Positions 24,935 through 34,183 of a stretch of 64,000 nt of DNA are shown here, in pieces. Made by a program: the position numbers and the translations under genes. Numbering within the stretch: position 1 is the stretch's first letter; each line of letters starts with the position of its first letter. The stretch covers positions 37,053-101,052 of the forward strand of contig CATVYG010000002.1 of the NCBI GenBank assembly GCA_958348225.1. The letters run 5' to 3'. The DNA is from an uncultured Collinsella sp. (lineage in GTDB: Bacteria; Actinomycetota; Coriobacteriia; Coriobacteriales; Coriobacteriaceae). The notes beneath the pieces were generated by a model. The model had not been told where the DNA came from. It was given only the letters and a program-made list of their open reading frames with translations, and did no database searches.

Positions 24935-26401
24935 CTACTCGCCCTCCGGGGTCTCAACAACGTCGACTTCGGTAGTGCCTTCGGAGCCCTCGGTGGCATC
25001 AACCACGTCCGCACCCTCGGCCGCTACGTCAATAACCTCAACGCCTGCATCCTCGAGCTCGTCCTCAAACTCCGAGAAGTCCTCGGCGCCCTCAAAGTCA
25101 AAGGCGCGCTGGCAAATGCGGACCTCGTCGCCGGCACGACAGCCAGCCTTCTCGAGCGCGTCGTCGACACCCATGCGCGCAAACTTATGCTGCAGGTAGA
25201 TGACAGCTTCCTCGTTTTCCCAGTCAGTCTGGATAACCATGCGCTCGATGGCACGGCCGACCACGCGGAAGGCATGGGGCTCTTCCTGAACAATGCGGAA
25301 ACGCTTCTCGCGCTGCAGACGGCGGCGCTCCCACTCCTCGTCGCGCAGATCGACTGGCTCATCGGAGACCGCAAGCTCGGCGCGGAGCTTGGCCACCTGC
25401 TCGCCCACGGCAAGCATCAGCGTGTTGAGACCGGCACCCGTCACAGCGGACACGGCAAAGAACATATGGCCATCGTCGAGTGCCGCACGCTTAAGGTTGG
25501 CAATCTTGTCGGCCGTGCCCGGCGCATCGCACTTGTTGGCGACAACGATCTGCGGGCGCTCCGAGAGCTCTGCACCATACTGCTCAAGCTCACGGTTAAT
25601 AATTCGATAGTCCTCGACCGGATCGCGATCCTCAAACCCGCCCGTCATATCAACGACATGCATGATCAGGGCCGTGCGCTCAATGTGGCGCAGGAACTGA
25701 TGGCCCAGGCCTTTACCCTCGCTCGCGCCCTCGATGAGACCGGGGACATCGGCAACGACGTAAGAATATTCGCCGGCACGCACCATGCCCAAGTTGGGCA
25801 CGAGCGTGGTAAACGGGTAGTCGGCAATCTTGGGACGGGCAGCGCTCATACGCGCGATGAGCGAGGACTTGCCGACAGAGGGAAAGCCCACAAGCGCGGC
25901 ATCGGCCATGAGCTTCATCTCGAGCTCGATCCAATGCTCCTCGGCAGGCTCACCCAGTTGGGCAAACGCAGGCGCGCGACGCACCGACGTCACAAAGTGG
26001 GTATTGCCCAGACCGCCGGCGCCACCGGGCGCCACGACGACGCGCTCGCCGTCGTGAACCAGATCGGCAATCTCGAACATCGGGGTCTGCGTCTCGGGAT
26101 CGAGCTCGCGGACTACAGTGCCCATGGGGACTTTCAAAATCAGGTCCTCACCGCTCTTGCCATTGCGACGGGCACCCTGGCCATGCGTTCCGCGCTCGGC
26201 ACGGAAATGATGCTTAAAGCGGTAATCAATCAGCGAGGACAGCTGAGCATCGGCCTGGATGACGACATTGCCGCCACGACCGCCGTCGCCGCCATCGGGG
26301 CCGCCCTTGGGAACAAATGCCTCGCGCCTAAACGACATGCATCCGGCTCCGCCGTCGCCGCCGCAAACGTTAATTCGGCTGATATCGGTGAACTGTGACA
26401 A
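24935..26401 (-). CDS. obg: GTPase Obg/CgtA
   Basis: Essential GTPase in 50S assembly and the stringent response. It has 488 residues. The glycine-rich Obg fold occupies residues 1-160, followed by the G domain with G1 GFPSVGKSS at 172-180, switch TLVPNLG, DVPGLIEGAS and NKCD, then an OCT domain (FRVVGRAIERMV). The final 45 or so residues are acidic (many Asp, Glu and Val), a tail beyond the OCT domain. The start is TTG, 8 bases after GGAGG. Confidence 0.96.
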   Translation of the reverse strand: MSQFTDISRINVCGGDGGAGCMSFRREAFVPKGGPDGGDGGRGGNVVIQADAQLSSLIDYRFKHHFRAERGTHGQGARRNGKSGEDLILKVPMGTVVRELDPETQTPMFEIADLVHDGERVVVAPGGAGGLGNTHFVTSVRRAPAFAQLGEPAEEHWIELEMKLMADAALVGFPSVGKSSLIARMSAARPKIADYPFTTLVPNLGMVRAGEYSYVVADVPGLIEGASEGKGLGHQFLRHIERTALIMHVVDMTGGFEDRDPVEDYRIINRELEQYGAELSERPQIVVANKCDAPGTADKIANLKRAALDDGHMFFAVSAVTGAGLNTLMLAVGEQVAKLRAELAVSDEPVDLRDEEWERRRLQREKRFRIVQEEPHAFRVVGRAIERMVIQTDWENEEAVIYLQHKFARMGVDDALEKAGCRAGDEVRICQRAFDFEGAEDFSEFEDELEDAGVEVIDVAAEGADVVDATEGSEGTTEVDVVETPEGE

Positions 26402-26417
26402 CAGAATCGCCTCCTAC

Positions 26418-26461
26418 AAAAAAGAGGGAGACCCTTGAATCCTAAAACTCAAGTGCCTCCC
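26418..26461 (-). terminator. Rho-independent terminator after rpmA
   Basis: Thirteen-position stem 26426-26438/26449-26461 with one mismatch and one G-U, followed by TCTTTTTT on the minus strand. It separates rplU-rpmA from obg, although some read-through would feed obg. Confidence 0.85.
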
Positions 26462-26486
26462 ACATATGTGCTCTATGAAGGGTGAA

Positions 26487-26744
26487 TTACGCGTTCGCGA
26501 GCGGGCGTACGCTGACCCTGTGCTTGATACCCTTGTGGAACTCAACGGTACCGTCGACCAGCGCGAACAGCGTGTCGTCCTTGCCACGGCCAACGTTCTC
26601 ACCCGGGTGGATGTGCGTGCCGTGCTGACGGACGAGAATCGTGCCCGTGGTTACCGTCTGGCCGGCATAGCGCTTCGTGCCAAGGCGCTGACCGCGGGAG
26701 TCACGGCCATTACGGGAGGAACCGAGTCCTTTTTTGTGTGCCAT
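26487..26744 (-). CDS. rpmA: 50S ribosomal protein L27
   Basis: Large-subunit protein near the peptidyl-transferase centre. It has 85 residues beginning MAHKKGLGSSRNGRDS, the mature-type N-terminus with no cleavable Firmicutes-like extension. GTILVRQHGTHIHPGENVG is the conserved block. It follows rplU by 33 bases. Confidence 0.97.
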   Translation of the reverse strand: MAHKKGLGSSRNGRDSRGQRLGTKRYAGQTVTTGTILVRQHGTHIHPGENVGRGKDDTLFALVDGTVEFHKGIKHRVSVRPLANA

Positions 26745-26777
26745 TGTGTATACCTACTCTTTCGTTACGAGTGTAAT

Positions 26778-27152
26778 CTACTCGGCGACGGGAGCCTCGG
26801 CAACAGCCTCAGCCTCTGCCTTGACAGCCTTCTTGGCGCGGGAGGTAGCCTGAACCTTCACGATCTTCAGCTTGGTGAGCTGCTGACGGTGACCCTTCAG
26901 ACGACGATAGCGCTTGCGCTTGTGGAACTTGAAGACCAGCTGCTTCTCGCCCTTGAACTGCTCAACGATCTGAGCGGTAACCTTGGCCTTGGCCAGCTTG
27001 TCGGGATCGGTGACGATCTTCTTACCATCGTTGAGGAAGATAACCGGCAGGGTGATCTTGTCGCCCTCATTGCCCTCGATCTTCTCGACGGTGATGACAT
27101 CGTCGGTGGCGACCTTGTACTGCTTGCCGCCCGTGTTAACGATTGCGTACAT
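26778..27152 (-). CDS. rplU: 50S ribosomal protein L21
   Basis: Binds 23S rRNA. It has 124 residues starting MYAIVNTGGKQYKV. KFHKRKRYRRLKGHRQ near residue 75 is the RNA-binding signature, and the last 20 residues are Ala/Glu-rich. The ATG at 27152 follows AAGGGCAAG; an upstream Met seven codons earlier is not conserved. Confidence 0.97.
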   Translation of the reverse strand: MYAIVNTGGKQYKVATDDVITVEKIEGNEGDKITLPVIFLNDGKKIVTDPDKLAKAKVTAQIVEQFKGEKQLVFKFHKRKRYRRLKGHRQQLTKLKIVKVQATSRAKKAVKAEAEAVAEAPVAE

Positions 27153-27194
27153 GTTTACTTGCCCTTCATGCATCAGTTAGTGCAACAGCCGAAT

Positions 27195-27223
27195 ATAGTA
27201 GCAGGCGATAATACCCCCGTCAA
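27195..27223 (-). promoter_or_regulatory. promoter of rplU-rpmA
   Basis: TTGACG (27218-27223) and TACTAT (27195-27200) with a 17-base spacer on the minus strand. The -35 overlaps the stop codon of the DUF2344 gene. The leader would be only about 35 bases. Confidence 0.8.
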
Positions 27224-28032
27224 CGAGTATGTGGAGCAAATCCACAAGTTCGCACAGGTATGGGGCTGACGAGTCGGCCCTCGTCGTCCTCGCATGCTTG
27301 ATTCTGACGCTCGACATCGTAGGAGCAGATGGTCACGAGGTCTTGCATACCGGTGGAAACAATAGGTGCATCGACGCCCGGGGTCAAGCCCTGCAACAAA
27401 ACATCAGCGGCAGAAAGCAAAATTTCCGGACGCATGGACCCCTCGTTGTCGGCATGGGTGTCGAGCATGAGCACCAGATGGTCCGGGCGCTCCCCTGCCG
27501 TGAGCTCATAGCCCACCAGTGTGTGGTCAAGGTCTAGGCGCTTGCTCTTCTTACCGCGTGTGTAGTCGATGCCATGGCCTGCACGCAACGTGTCGATCGC
27601 AGCGCGCACCTCATCGGCGCTCACGGGTGCTTCGGCGTCCAAGTGTAGGTCGATACGGTACGACAGACGCGTGAGTTGCGCCGTCAGCGCCGGCGTGCGC
27701 ACGTCGATGTAGGCGACCTCGATGGGGGCCAGATCGGCCGGAGAGGCAGCAGCCAGGCGCCCAAACGCCTCGTCGAGTGCAACGAACTCGGTCATAAACA
27801 GGTCATACCACTCGCAGGTCGACGACGTTCCCACCGGCAGCGCCGACGAAAAGCCCACGCGCATGTGCGGAGAGAAGCCCTGTGTCACAGCATAGGGCAG
27901 ACCCGCACGACGCACGATGCGCTCAATGGTATGAATCACTTCGAGATGGCCCAGGTACTTAAGACGGTCGCGCTTGCCATAGCGAACGCGAAGCCTAAAG
28001 AGCGTGGGGTTGTCGGTCAGGCGCTCACTCAT
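27220..28032 (-). CDS. TIGR03936-type radical-SAM-associated protein (DUF2344)
   Basis: Protein of 270 residues with the DUF2344 pattern: RLRVRYGKRDRLKYLGHLEV near residue 13, then RRAGLPYAVTQGFSPHMR and FSSALPVGTSS. It has no radical-SAM cysteines of its own. It overlaps the upstream radical-SAM gene by four bases (ATGA), so the two products are surely made together. The pair is widespread in Actinobacteria and Firmicutes next to rplU, rpmA and obg; a role in RNA or ribosome modification has been suggested from context only. Confidence 0.88.
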   Translation of the reverse strand: MSERLTDNPTLFRLRVRYGKRDRLKYLGHLEVIHTIERIVRRAGLPYAVTQGFSPHMRVGFSSALPVGTSSTCEWYDLFMTEFVALDEAFGRLAAASPADLAPIEVAYIDVRTPALTAQLTRLSYRIDLHLDAEAPVSADEVRAAIDTLRAGHGIDYTRGKKSKRLDLDHTLVGYELTAGERPDHLVLMLDTHADNEGSMRPEILLSAADVLLQGLTPGVDAPIVSTGMQDLVTICSYDVERQNQACEDDEGRLVSPIPVRTCGFAPHTR

Positions 28033-29906
28033 GCGCGATCACCCACCAATACGTTCTTGGCGTGGAGCGTGGGGCAGATTCCGCAGCCGGTGCACGACGT
28101 ACGGGTACAGTCGGGGGTCGTGACACCCTCCAGCGAGCGGCGGTATTCGCGCTCGAGGAAGCCGCGCGAGCAGCCGGGACTCACGTGCTCCCAGGGCAGG
28201 CGCCAGTCCAGTTCGTAGGGCAGGTGCACGAGCTCGTTGAGATCGATACCGTTTTTGGCCGCAGCCGACTTCCAGTTGTCGAGCGAAAAATGCTCCACCC
28301 AGGCGTCAAAACGCGAGCCCGCACGCCAGGCGTCGATAATGACCGGCGTCATGTCGCGACCGGCGCGGGACAGCGCGGCCTCGACGAGCGAGGTCTCGGC
28401 ATCGTGGTAATGCACGCGAACGGCACGGTTGCGAACGCTCGTGATAAGCAGCTTCTGGCGACGCTTGACGTCGTCGTAGTCGAGCTGCGGGCACCATTGG
28501 AACGGCGTGGCAGCCTTGGGGATAAAGACCGAAACCGAGATGGACACCGAGATCGAGCCGCGACGAGCCTTGGGCACCACGGAACGACCGAGCTCCAGCA
28601 CGTGATCGGCCAGATTGGCGATGGCCACGATGTCCTCGTCGCGCTCGCCGGGAAGGCCCATCATAAAGTAGAGCTTCATGCGGTTCCAGCCGGCCTCGAA
28701 GGCCGCCTTGGCCGCACGGTCCAGGTCCTCCTCGGTCACGTTCTTGTTAATGATGTCGCGCATGCGCTGGCTGCCGGCCTCGGGCGCGAACGTCAGGCCG
28801 CCCTTCTTTTCGCCGGCAACCGACTCGGCCATATCCACGCCAAACGAATCCAGGCGCTGCGACGGAATAGACACGCGAATACCCGTATCCTCCAGGCGAC
28901 GGTTGAGCCTGCCGAGCACGTCGCGAATGCAGGAGTGGTCGGTCGTGGAGAGCGAGGTCAGCGACACCTCGTCATAGCCGGTCTTTTCCAGACCCTGAAT
29001 CACCGACGAGACGATCTGGTCGGCCGAGCGCTCGCGCACCGGGCGATACGTCATGCCGGCCTGGCAAAAACGACAGCCGCGGGCGCAGCCGCGCAGGATC
29101 TCGATAGACAGGCGGTCGTGGACCAGCTGCGCATAGGGCACGCACGACTGCGACAGCGGATTCGTGGCGCCGAAATCCTCGACGACGCGCTTGTAGACCA
29201 CGGTCGGCGCATCCTTGCCCTCACGCGGCACGGTGTAGCCATGCGGCGAGCAGGGCTCGTCGTGACGAACCTCATAGAGCGACGGCACGTAGTTGCCGGC
29301 AATGGATGCAAGCTGCTCAACAATCTGCGCGCGCGGGACCCCTTCGTCACGCAGGCGGCGATGCAGCTGGCAGGTCTCGAGCAGCGATTCCTCGCCCTCA
29401 CCGATGAGGATGGCATCGAAGAAGGCCGCGTACGGCTCGGGGTTGTACACCGAGGGGCCGCCGGCGATGATGATGGGGTCGTCTTCGCCTCGGTCGGCCG
29501 CCAACAGTGGAATGCCAGCGAGGTCGAGTGCCTCGAGGAAGTTCGTCACCGCCATCTCGTGCGGCACATGCAGACCGACGATATCAAACGAAGCGACCGG
29601 CGCTGCACCCTCGAGCGAGAGCAGCGGAATGCCTGCCTCGCGCATGGCGTCGCCCATATCGGGCCACGGCACATAGCCACGCTCGCAGGAGATGCCCTCG
29701 GCCTGGTTAAGGATGTTGTAGAGGATGGCGATACCCTGGTTGGGCAGACCGACCTCGTACACATCCGGATAGATCAGGCAGCAACGGTAGTCGGCATCGG
29801 CCTTGGAAAGCGTGCCCCACTCGTGATCGATATAGCGACTCGGCTTCTCGACCTTGGCGAGCAACGGCTCAATTAAATGAAAACAGTCTTGGTATGCAAC
29901 GCGCAA
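28029..29906 (-). CDS. TIGR03960-type B12-binding-domain radical SAM protein
   Basis: Protein of 625 residues. An N-terminal cobalamin-binding-like domain (LIYPDVYEVGLPNQG, then IAGGPSVYNPEPYA) precedes a radical-SAM core with the cluster cysteines C274, C278 and C281 in GCARGCRFCQAG. The C-terminus carries a further cysteine set, DCTRTSCTGCGIC, which may hold a second iron-sulfur cluster. The substrate is unknown. The start is TTG, 7 bases after AGGGG. It is followed by its constant partner DUF2344. Confidence 0.88.
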   Translation of the reverse strand: MRVAYQDCFHLIEPLLAKVEKPSRYIDHEWGTLSKADADYRCCLIYPDVYEVGLPNQGIAILYNILNQAEGISCERGYVPWPDMGDAMREAGIPLLSLEGAAPVASFDIVGLHVPHEMAVTNFLEALDLAGIPLLAADRGEDDPIIIAGGPSVYNPEPYAAFFDAILIGEGEESLLETCQLHRRLRDEGVPRAQIVEQLASIAGNYVPSLYEVRHDEPCSPHGYTVPREGKDAPTVVYKRVVEDFGATNPLSQSCVPYAQLVHDRLSIEILRGCARGCRFCQAGMTYRPVRERSADQIVSSVIQGLEKTGYDEVSLTSLSTTDHSCIRDVLGRLNRRLEDTGIRVSIPSQRLDSFGVDMAESVAGEKKGGLTFAPEAGSQRMRDIINKNVTEEDLDRAAKAAFEAGWNRMKLYFMMGLPGERDEDIVAIANLADHVLELGRSVVPKARRGSISVSISVSVFIPKAATPFQWCPQLDYDDVKRRQKLLITSVRNRAVRVHYHDAETSLVEAALSRAGRDMTPVIIDAWRAGSRFDAWVEHFSLDNWKSAAAKNGIDLNELVHLPYELDWRLPWEHVSPGCSRGFLEREYRRSLEGVTTPDCTRTSCTGCGICPTLHAKNVLVGDRA

Positions 29907-29916
29907 CGGAAAACCC

Positions 29917-30846
29917 CTAAGCAGCGAGATCTGATGCGTCCTGATAGGACGCCATAGGACGGGTAGCGCCCGCGACCGTGGTCACCAGATCGCGAACGCG
30001 GGAGAACGTGGCAGTGACCACCTCGTTGGCACGGCTGTAGTCGACATCGCGCTCGTAGAGCGAAACGAGCGCACGGCCCATGCCATAGGTGCCCGCGGCG
30101 GCAGCGAGCGCCTTGACGGCAAACCCAATATGCGGCGTCTGCTTGACGAGCGCGCGGGTGACCGCTCGGATCACAAGACCGCCGGCAAGCACGCCCGCGA
30201 CCTCGTAGCCGCGCTCAGGCTTAATGCCGCGTCCAAAGACGGCAGCGAGCTCAAAGAGCATGCCCACCTGCGCCAGCGCCATAACGGGATAATCGGCGCC
30301 CGGCAAAAACACCAGCGCACCGGTCGCCATATTGGTGAGCGCGCACGAGGTGATGATACGATTGGCCGCCGCGATGCGCATGAAGGCAAAGTTCGCCGCA
30401 AAAGCCGTTTCCTTGTCGGTGCGATCGAGAATCCAGCGGGCAAGCGTCTCGAGCAGATACGTCTTATCGGTTGCCGCTACCACGCCGAGCATGGGCGTGG
30501 ACTCCTCGATAAACGGCACCTCCACAGCAGACTCGGCAAGCACGCACACGGGCGCGCCGGCAATCACGAGCTCCTGCACGGCACTCTCCAAGCGGTCGGA
30601 ACCACACGAGAGCACCAGCACCACATCGGTATCGGTCTTTGGAGCAATTCGCTCCTCCCCCAGACGCTCGACGCGCACAATGCCCGAGGTCGTCTGCGGC
30701 ACAAAGGCGTCACGCACCGTCTCGGCCAGAAAGCGCGAGGCGGACGAATCCAGATAGACCGAGACGCGCACCGGCGTATCGGAATCCTTCTTAACGGACG
30801 CGCCCATCTTAAAAGCGCGGGTCAGCTTATCTACGGGAATTTTCAT
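29917..30846 (-). CDS. DUF697-like membrane protein
   Basis: Protein of 309 residues. Residues 1-145 are a soluble region with nucleotide-binding-like alternation (VSVYLDSSASRFL, VVLVLSCGSD, APVCVLAES). Residues about 150-268 resemble the DUF697/YcjF membrane domain: ALVFLPGADYPVMALAQVGM, then GGLVIRAVTRALVKQTP and AAGTYGMGRALVSLYE. In relatives this domain follows a GTPase domain, but no P-loop is seen here. It sits directly after rodA and before the radical-SAM gene, so a role at the envelope or in cell shape is plausible but unproven. Confidence 0.7.
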   Translation of the reverse strand: MKIPVDKLTRAFKMGASVKKDSDTPVRVSVYLDSSASRFLAETVRDAFVPQTTSGIVRVERLGEERIAPKTDTDVVLVLSCGSDRLESAVQELVIAGAPVCVLAESAVEVPFIEESTPMLGVVAATDKTYLLETLARWILDRTDKETAFAANFAFMRIAAANRIITSCALTNMATGALVFLPGADYPVMALAQVGMLFELAAVFGRGIKPERGYEVAGVLAGGLVIRAVTRALVKQTPHIGFAVKALAAAAGTYGMGRALVSLYERDVDYSRANEVVTATFSRVRDLVTTVAGATRPMASYQDASDLAA

Positions 30847-30864
30847 AGCAAACCCCTCCAGCGG

Positions 30865-32091
30865 TTACGCGGCGCCCGAACGATGCCGCCATATGGATTG
30901 TACGATACCCACCGTCAGCAGCTGAATCATCATCGAAGACGAACCGAAGCTAATAAACGGCAGCGGAATACCGGTAATCGGCATCATGCCGATGCACATG
31001 CCGATGTTTTCGAAGGTCTGGAACGCCCACATGCCAACGATGCCCACACACGAAAGACGCAAAAACAGCGACTCGCACTTAAAGGCGACGCGAATCGTCG
31101 AAAAGATCAACAGCACGTAGAGGCACAGGAGCAAAAAGGAACCGCAAAAGCCAAAGGTCTCGGACAGGAAGGCGAAGACGAAGTCGGTGTGGAACTCAGG
31201 CAGAAAGCCGCCGGCCGACTGCGTCGCATGGCCCAAACCCTTACCAAAGAAGCCGCCCGAGCCAACGGCGATAAGCGACTGCTGCAGGTTGTAGGCATCG
31301 TCCGAATCGGCATTGTCGGGGTCGATAAAGACCGTCAGACGGTTCATCTGATACTGCTTGATGAGCACATCGTGGCCGAGCAACGAATCAAAGACCGAAT
31401 CGAGCGCCAGGACGAGGGCCACCAGGCCCACGAGCAGGGCCAGGGTCGACAGCACCCATTCGCGGCGTGCACCGCTCATACAGATGACGATGGCGCCCGA
31501 AACCAGCACGACCAGGCCCGAGCCCAGGTCGCCCATGGCAACGACGGCCAAAAACGGAATGGACAGCATGCCGCAGAGCTTGACGTAGTCACGAACGGTA
31601 TCGATGCGACCGTTATACTGCGAGCCAAGCGTAGCAATAAAGAAGATGGTGATGAGCTTGGCAAGCTCAACCGGCTGGAATGTCAAGCCGATACCGGGAA
31701 TCTTGATCCAGCCCGTCATGCCCAGACCGCCCGTATAGGACAGACCCGGAATCTTGGGCGAGAGGATCACGATCAGGTCGATGACGAGCAACGCCGTCGA
31801 GAAATTGGAAATACCGCGCAGGTCGGTACGCCAGACGAGCACCGCCAGCACCGCCCCGATGCCAATTCCCAGCAGATGGCGTGAGAACGAGGCATCGGCC
31901 TTAAACTGCGAAGCCGACCAGATAATGATCGCACCGTAGGCGACGAGCGCCACAGTAGCCACGAGCACACCGATATGCACCTTTTGGCGAAACGTGCCGC
32001 GCGAGGCCGAAAGTTGCTTGTTGACACGGTCCAGGCTGCTGCGAGAGCCGGTCTTGGTTGAACGGAACAGATCCGCCGGAGAAAAATCCAT
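30865..32091 (-). CDS. rodA: rod-shape peptidoglycan glycosyltransferase RodA
   Basis: SEDS-family polymerase that makes lateral-wall glycan strands with PBP2. It has 408 residues and about ten transmembrane segments. Family marks include TGWIKIPGIGLTFQPVELAK, GDLGSGLVVL, the QQSLIAVGSGGFFGKGLG loop, and ITGIPLPFISFGSSSM near the C-terminus. About 45 cytosolic residues precede the first segment. The ATG follows AGGAGG by 5 bases. It is downstream of mrdA in the mre operon. Confidence 0.95.
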   Translation of the reverse strand: MDFSPADLFRSTKTGSRSSLDRVNKQLSASRGTFRQKVHIGVLVATVALVAYGAIIIWSASQFKADASFSRHLLGIGIGAVLAVLVWRTDLRGISNFSTALLVIDLIVILSPKIPGLSYTGGLGMTGWIKIPGIGLTFQPVELAKLITIFFIATLGSQYNGRIDTVRDYVKLCGMLSIPFLAVVAMGDLGSGLVVLVSGAIVICMSGARREWVLSTLALLVGLVALVLALDSVFDSLLGHDVLIKQYQMNRLTVFIDPDNADSDDAYNLQQSLIAVGSGGFFGKGLGHATQSAGGFLPEFHTDFVFAFLSETFGFCGSFLLLCLYVLLIFSTIRVAFKCESLFLRLSCVGIVGMWAFQTFENIGMCIGMMPITGIPLPFISFGSSSMMIQLLTVGIVQSIWRHRSGAA

Positions 32092-32100
32092 CGCAACCTC

Positions 32101-34170
32101 CTATCGAACCGAAGAATCGCCCGAGGCCGAAGAGGTATCGGGCTCGTCATAAATCACGCCGAGCACGTCGCGCACGACATGCATCGCGGTATCTGAGCCA
32201 CCGCCGCCCTGCTCCAGGACGGTAGCGATGACATACTTGGGGTCATCGGCCGGTGCATAGGCGCAGAACCACGCGTATTCATCCTCGCCACTTTTCTCGC
32301 CCGTGCCCGACTTGCCGTATACCTGCGGCGTCAGGGTGCCAAAGTGAGCCGCCAGGGACGTCGATGCCGTGTAAATCACGTCGTGCATGCCGTTGCGAAC
32401 AAGAGCCAAATCCGAATCGCTGTTGATCTTGGCCTCCAGGCGCTTCTTCTTGCCCTTGCCGTTGTACTTATAGGCATCGCCGTCGCCATCGCGCGACACG
32501 GCAGACAAAAACACGTGAGGCACGTACTGTTTGCCGCCGTTGGCAAGACCCATATAGGCGCACGCCATCTGCAGGGGCGTCACCAGGATGTCGCCCTGAC
32601 CGATGGCAATGTTGGTCATATCGCCGGCATTCCACTTGCGGTCCTCGGCAGAGGCGTCGGTGAAGTACGACTCTTTCCACTCGGCATCGGGAATACGGCC
32701 CGCGCCCTCACTCGGCAGATCGATACCGCAGGTCTTGCCTAGGCCCCAGCGACGAAAGACCTCCTGCAGGCCCTCGGAATGTTGCTCGTCATAAAAGAAC
32801 GCCTTGCCCATGTCGTAGAATACGGGGTCGCACGAGTTGGCGATACCCGACTGCAGCGTCATGGTGCCGTGGCCGGAATGCAGCCAGCAGTACTTGCCCC
32901 ACGACTTGCCCAGACCCGTCCAATAACCCGTGCAGTTGGTCGTCTGCGTTGAAGTGTAGGTTCCAAACTCAAGACCGGCCAGTGCCGAGAGCGGCTTGAT
33001 GGTCGAGGCCGACATGTACTGTCCGCTAATGGCGCGGTTGAGCAGCGGGTGCGAACCCTTGTCATCATTGAGCTCGGTCCACACGTCATTTGAGACGCCG
33101 CCGATAAAGACGGACGGATCGAACTTGGGCTGACTCGCCATGCCCAGGATCTCGCCATTGTTGGGATCGAGACACACTACAGCGCCGTTGCCGGCATTGC
33201 TGTAGCCAGTGGTCTTGGCAAGCTCGATAGCGCTCGCCAGCGCCGTCTCGCAGGCCTGCTGGATCTTAAGGTCGAGCGTGAGCTTAATGTCGGAGCCGGC
33301 CTTCGCGGGCACGGCGCCGGCCTGACCGGTCACATTGCCCGAGGCATCGACCTTGACGGTCTGCTCGCCACGAATACCCTGCAGCAGGTTTTCGTAGTAG
33401 CTCTCAACGCCCGCCTGGCCCACGATATCGCCCGACTGGTACGTAATCTTGCCAGCAGAAGCATCATCATCGCCAGAGGTTTTCTTATTCTGGGCCTCGA
33501 GCTGCTCGGAGGTAATGGTGCCGGTATAGCCCAAGATATGACATGCCGTCTCGCCATATGGATACTGGCGCTCGGTACGCTCGGCAATCTTGACGCCCGG
33601 GAACTCGCCGGCATGCTCCTGAATATAGGCAACCGTGGAGCGACGGACGTCCGTCGCGATGGTATGCAGGCTCTGTGCGCCCTCTGTATTATCCTGAATA
33701 TTGCGAAGGACCGCCACGTAAGGCATTCCAAGCACGTTGGCAAGATGGCGAACCAGAACCTCATCCTCGGCAAGGTCGCGGTAGGCCACGACAGCAAGTG
33801 AGGGACGGTTCTGGACAAGCGCCACGCCATTGCGGTCGAGGATGCGGCCGCGCACAGCGGGTGTGGTAACGGTGCGAGTCTGATTGCTATTAGCCTGCTT
33901 CTCGTAATAGTCCGACGAGACCATCTGCATGCCCCACAGCTTGACGGCAAGTGCCGCAAACATCGCGCCCACACCCGTGGTGAGGATGGAAAAGCGGCCC
34001 TTAAAGGCGGTCGCCGCGGTATTGCCCTCGCCCTCGGTGGCGCGCGGGGCCGTTCCATGCTGCGTATCGTAGGTAAAACGGGAATCGCCGCGACGCATGA
34101 TGACCAGCGCGACCACGATGGCCACAACCAGCACGATACCGGCGATAATAACCGTCAACTGGGAAGACAT
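32101..34170 (-). CDS. mrdA: penicillin-binding protein 2 (elongation transpeptidase)
   Basis: Class B transpeptidase of the elongasome. It has 689 residues. An N-terminal transmembrane segment lies at about residues 5-25, with a second hydrophobic stretch near 62-80 followed by the PBP dimer domain (RGRILDRNGVALVQ). The transpeptidase domain has the nucleophile at S389 in SxxK (STIK), SCD in IANSCDPVF, and KSGTGE near the end. It lies between mreD and rodA. Confidence 0.94.
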   Translation of the reverse strand: MSSQLTVIIAGIVLVVAIVVALVIMRRGDSRFTYDTQHGTAPRATEGEGNTAATAFKGRFSILTTGVGAMFAALAVKLWGMQMVSSDYYEKQANSNQTRTVTTPAVRGRILDRNGVALVQNRPSLAVVAYRDLAEDEVLVRHLANVLGMPYVAVLRNIQDNTEGAQSLHTIATDVRRSTVAYIQEHAGEFPGVKIAERTERQYPYGETACHILGYTGTITSEQLEAQNKKTSGDDDASAGKITYQSGDIVGQAGVESYYENLLQGIRGEQTVKVDASGNVTGQAGAVPAKAGSDIKLTLDLKIQQACETALASAIELAKTTGYSNAGNGAVVCLDPNNGEILGMASQPKFDPSVFIGGVSNDVWTELNDDKGSHPLLNRAISGQYMSASTIKPLSALAGLEFGTYTSTQTTNCTGYWTGLGKSWGKYCWLHSGHGTMTLQSGIANSCDPVFYDMGKAFFYDEQHSEGLQEVFRRWGLGKTCGIDLPSEGAGRIPDAEWKESYFTDASAEDRKWNAGDMTNIAIGQGDILVTPLQMACAYMGLANGGKQYVPHVFLSAVSRDGDGDAYKYNGKGKKKRLEAKINSDSDLALVRNGMHDVIYTASTSLAAHFGTLTPQVYGKSGTGEKSGEDEYAWFCAYAPADDPKYVIATVLEQGGGGSDTAMHVVRDVLGVIYDEPDTSSASGDSSVR

Positions 34171-34183
34171 CTACGGGCCTCCC

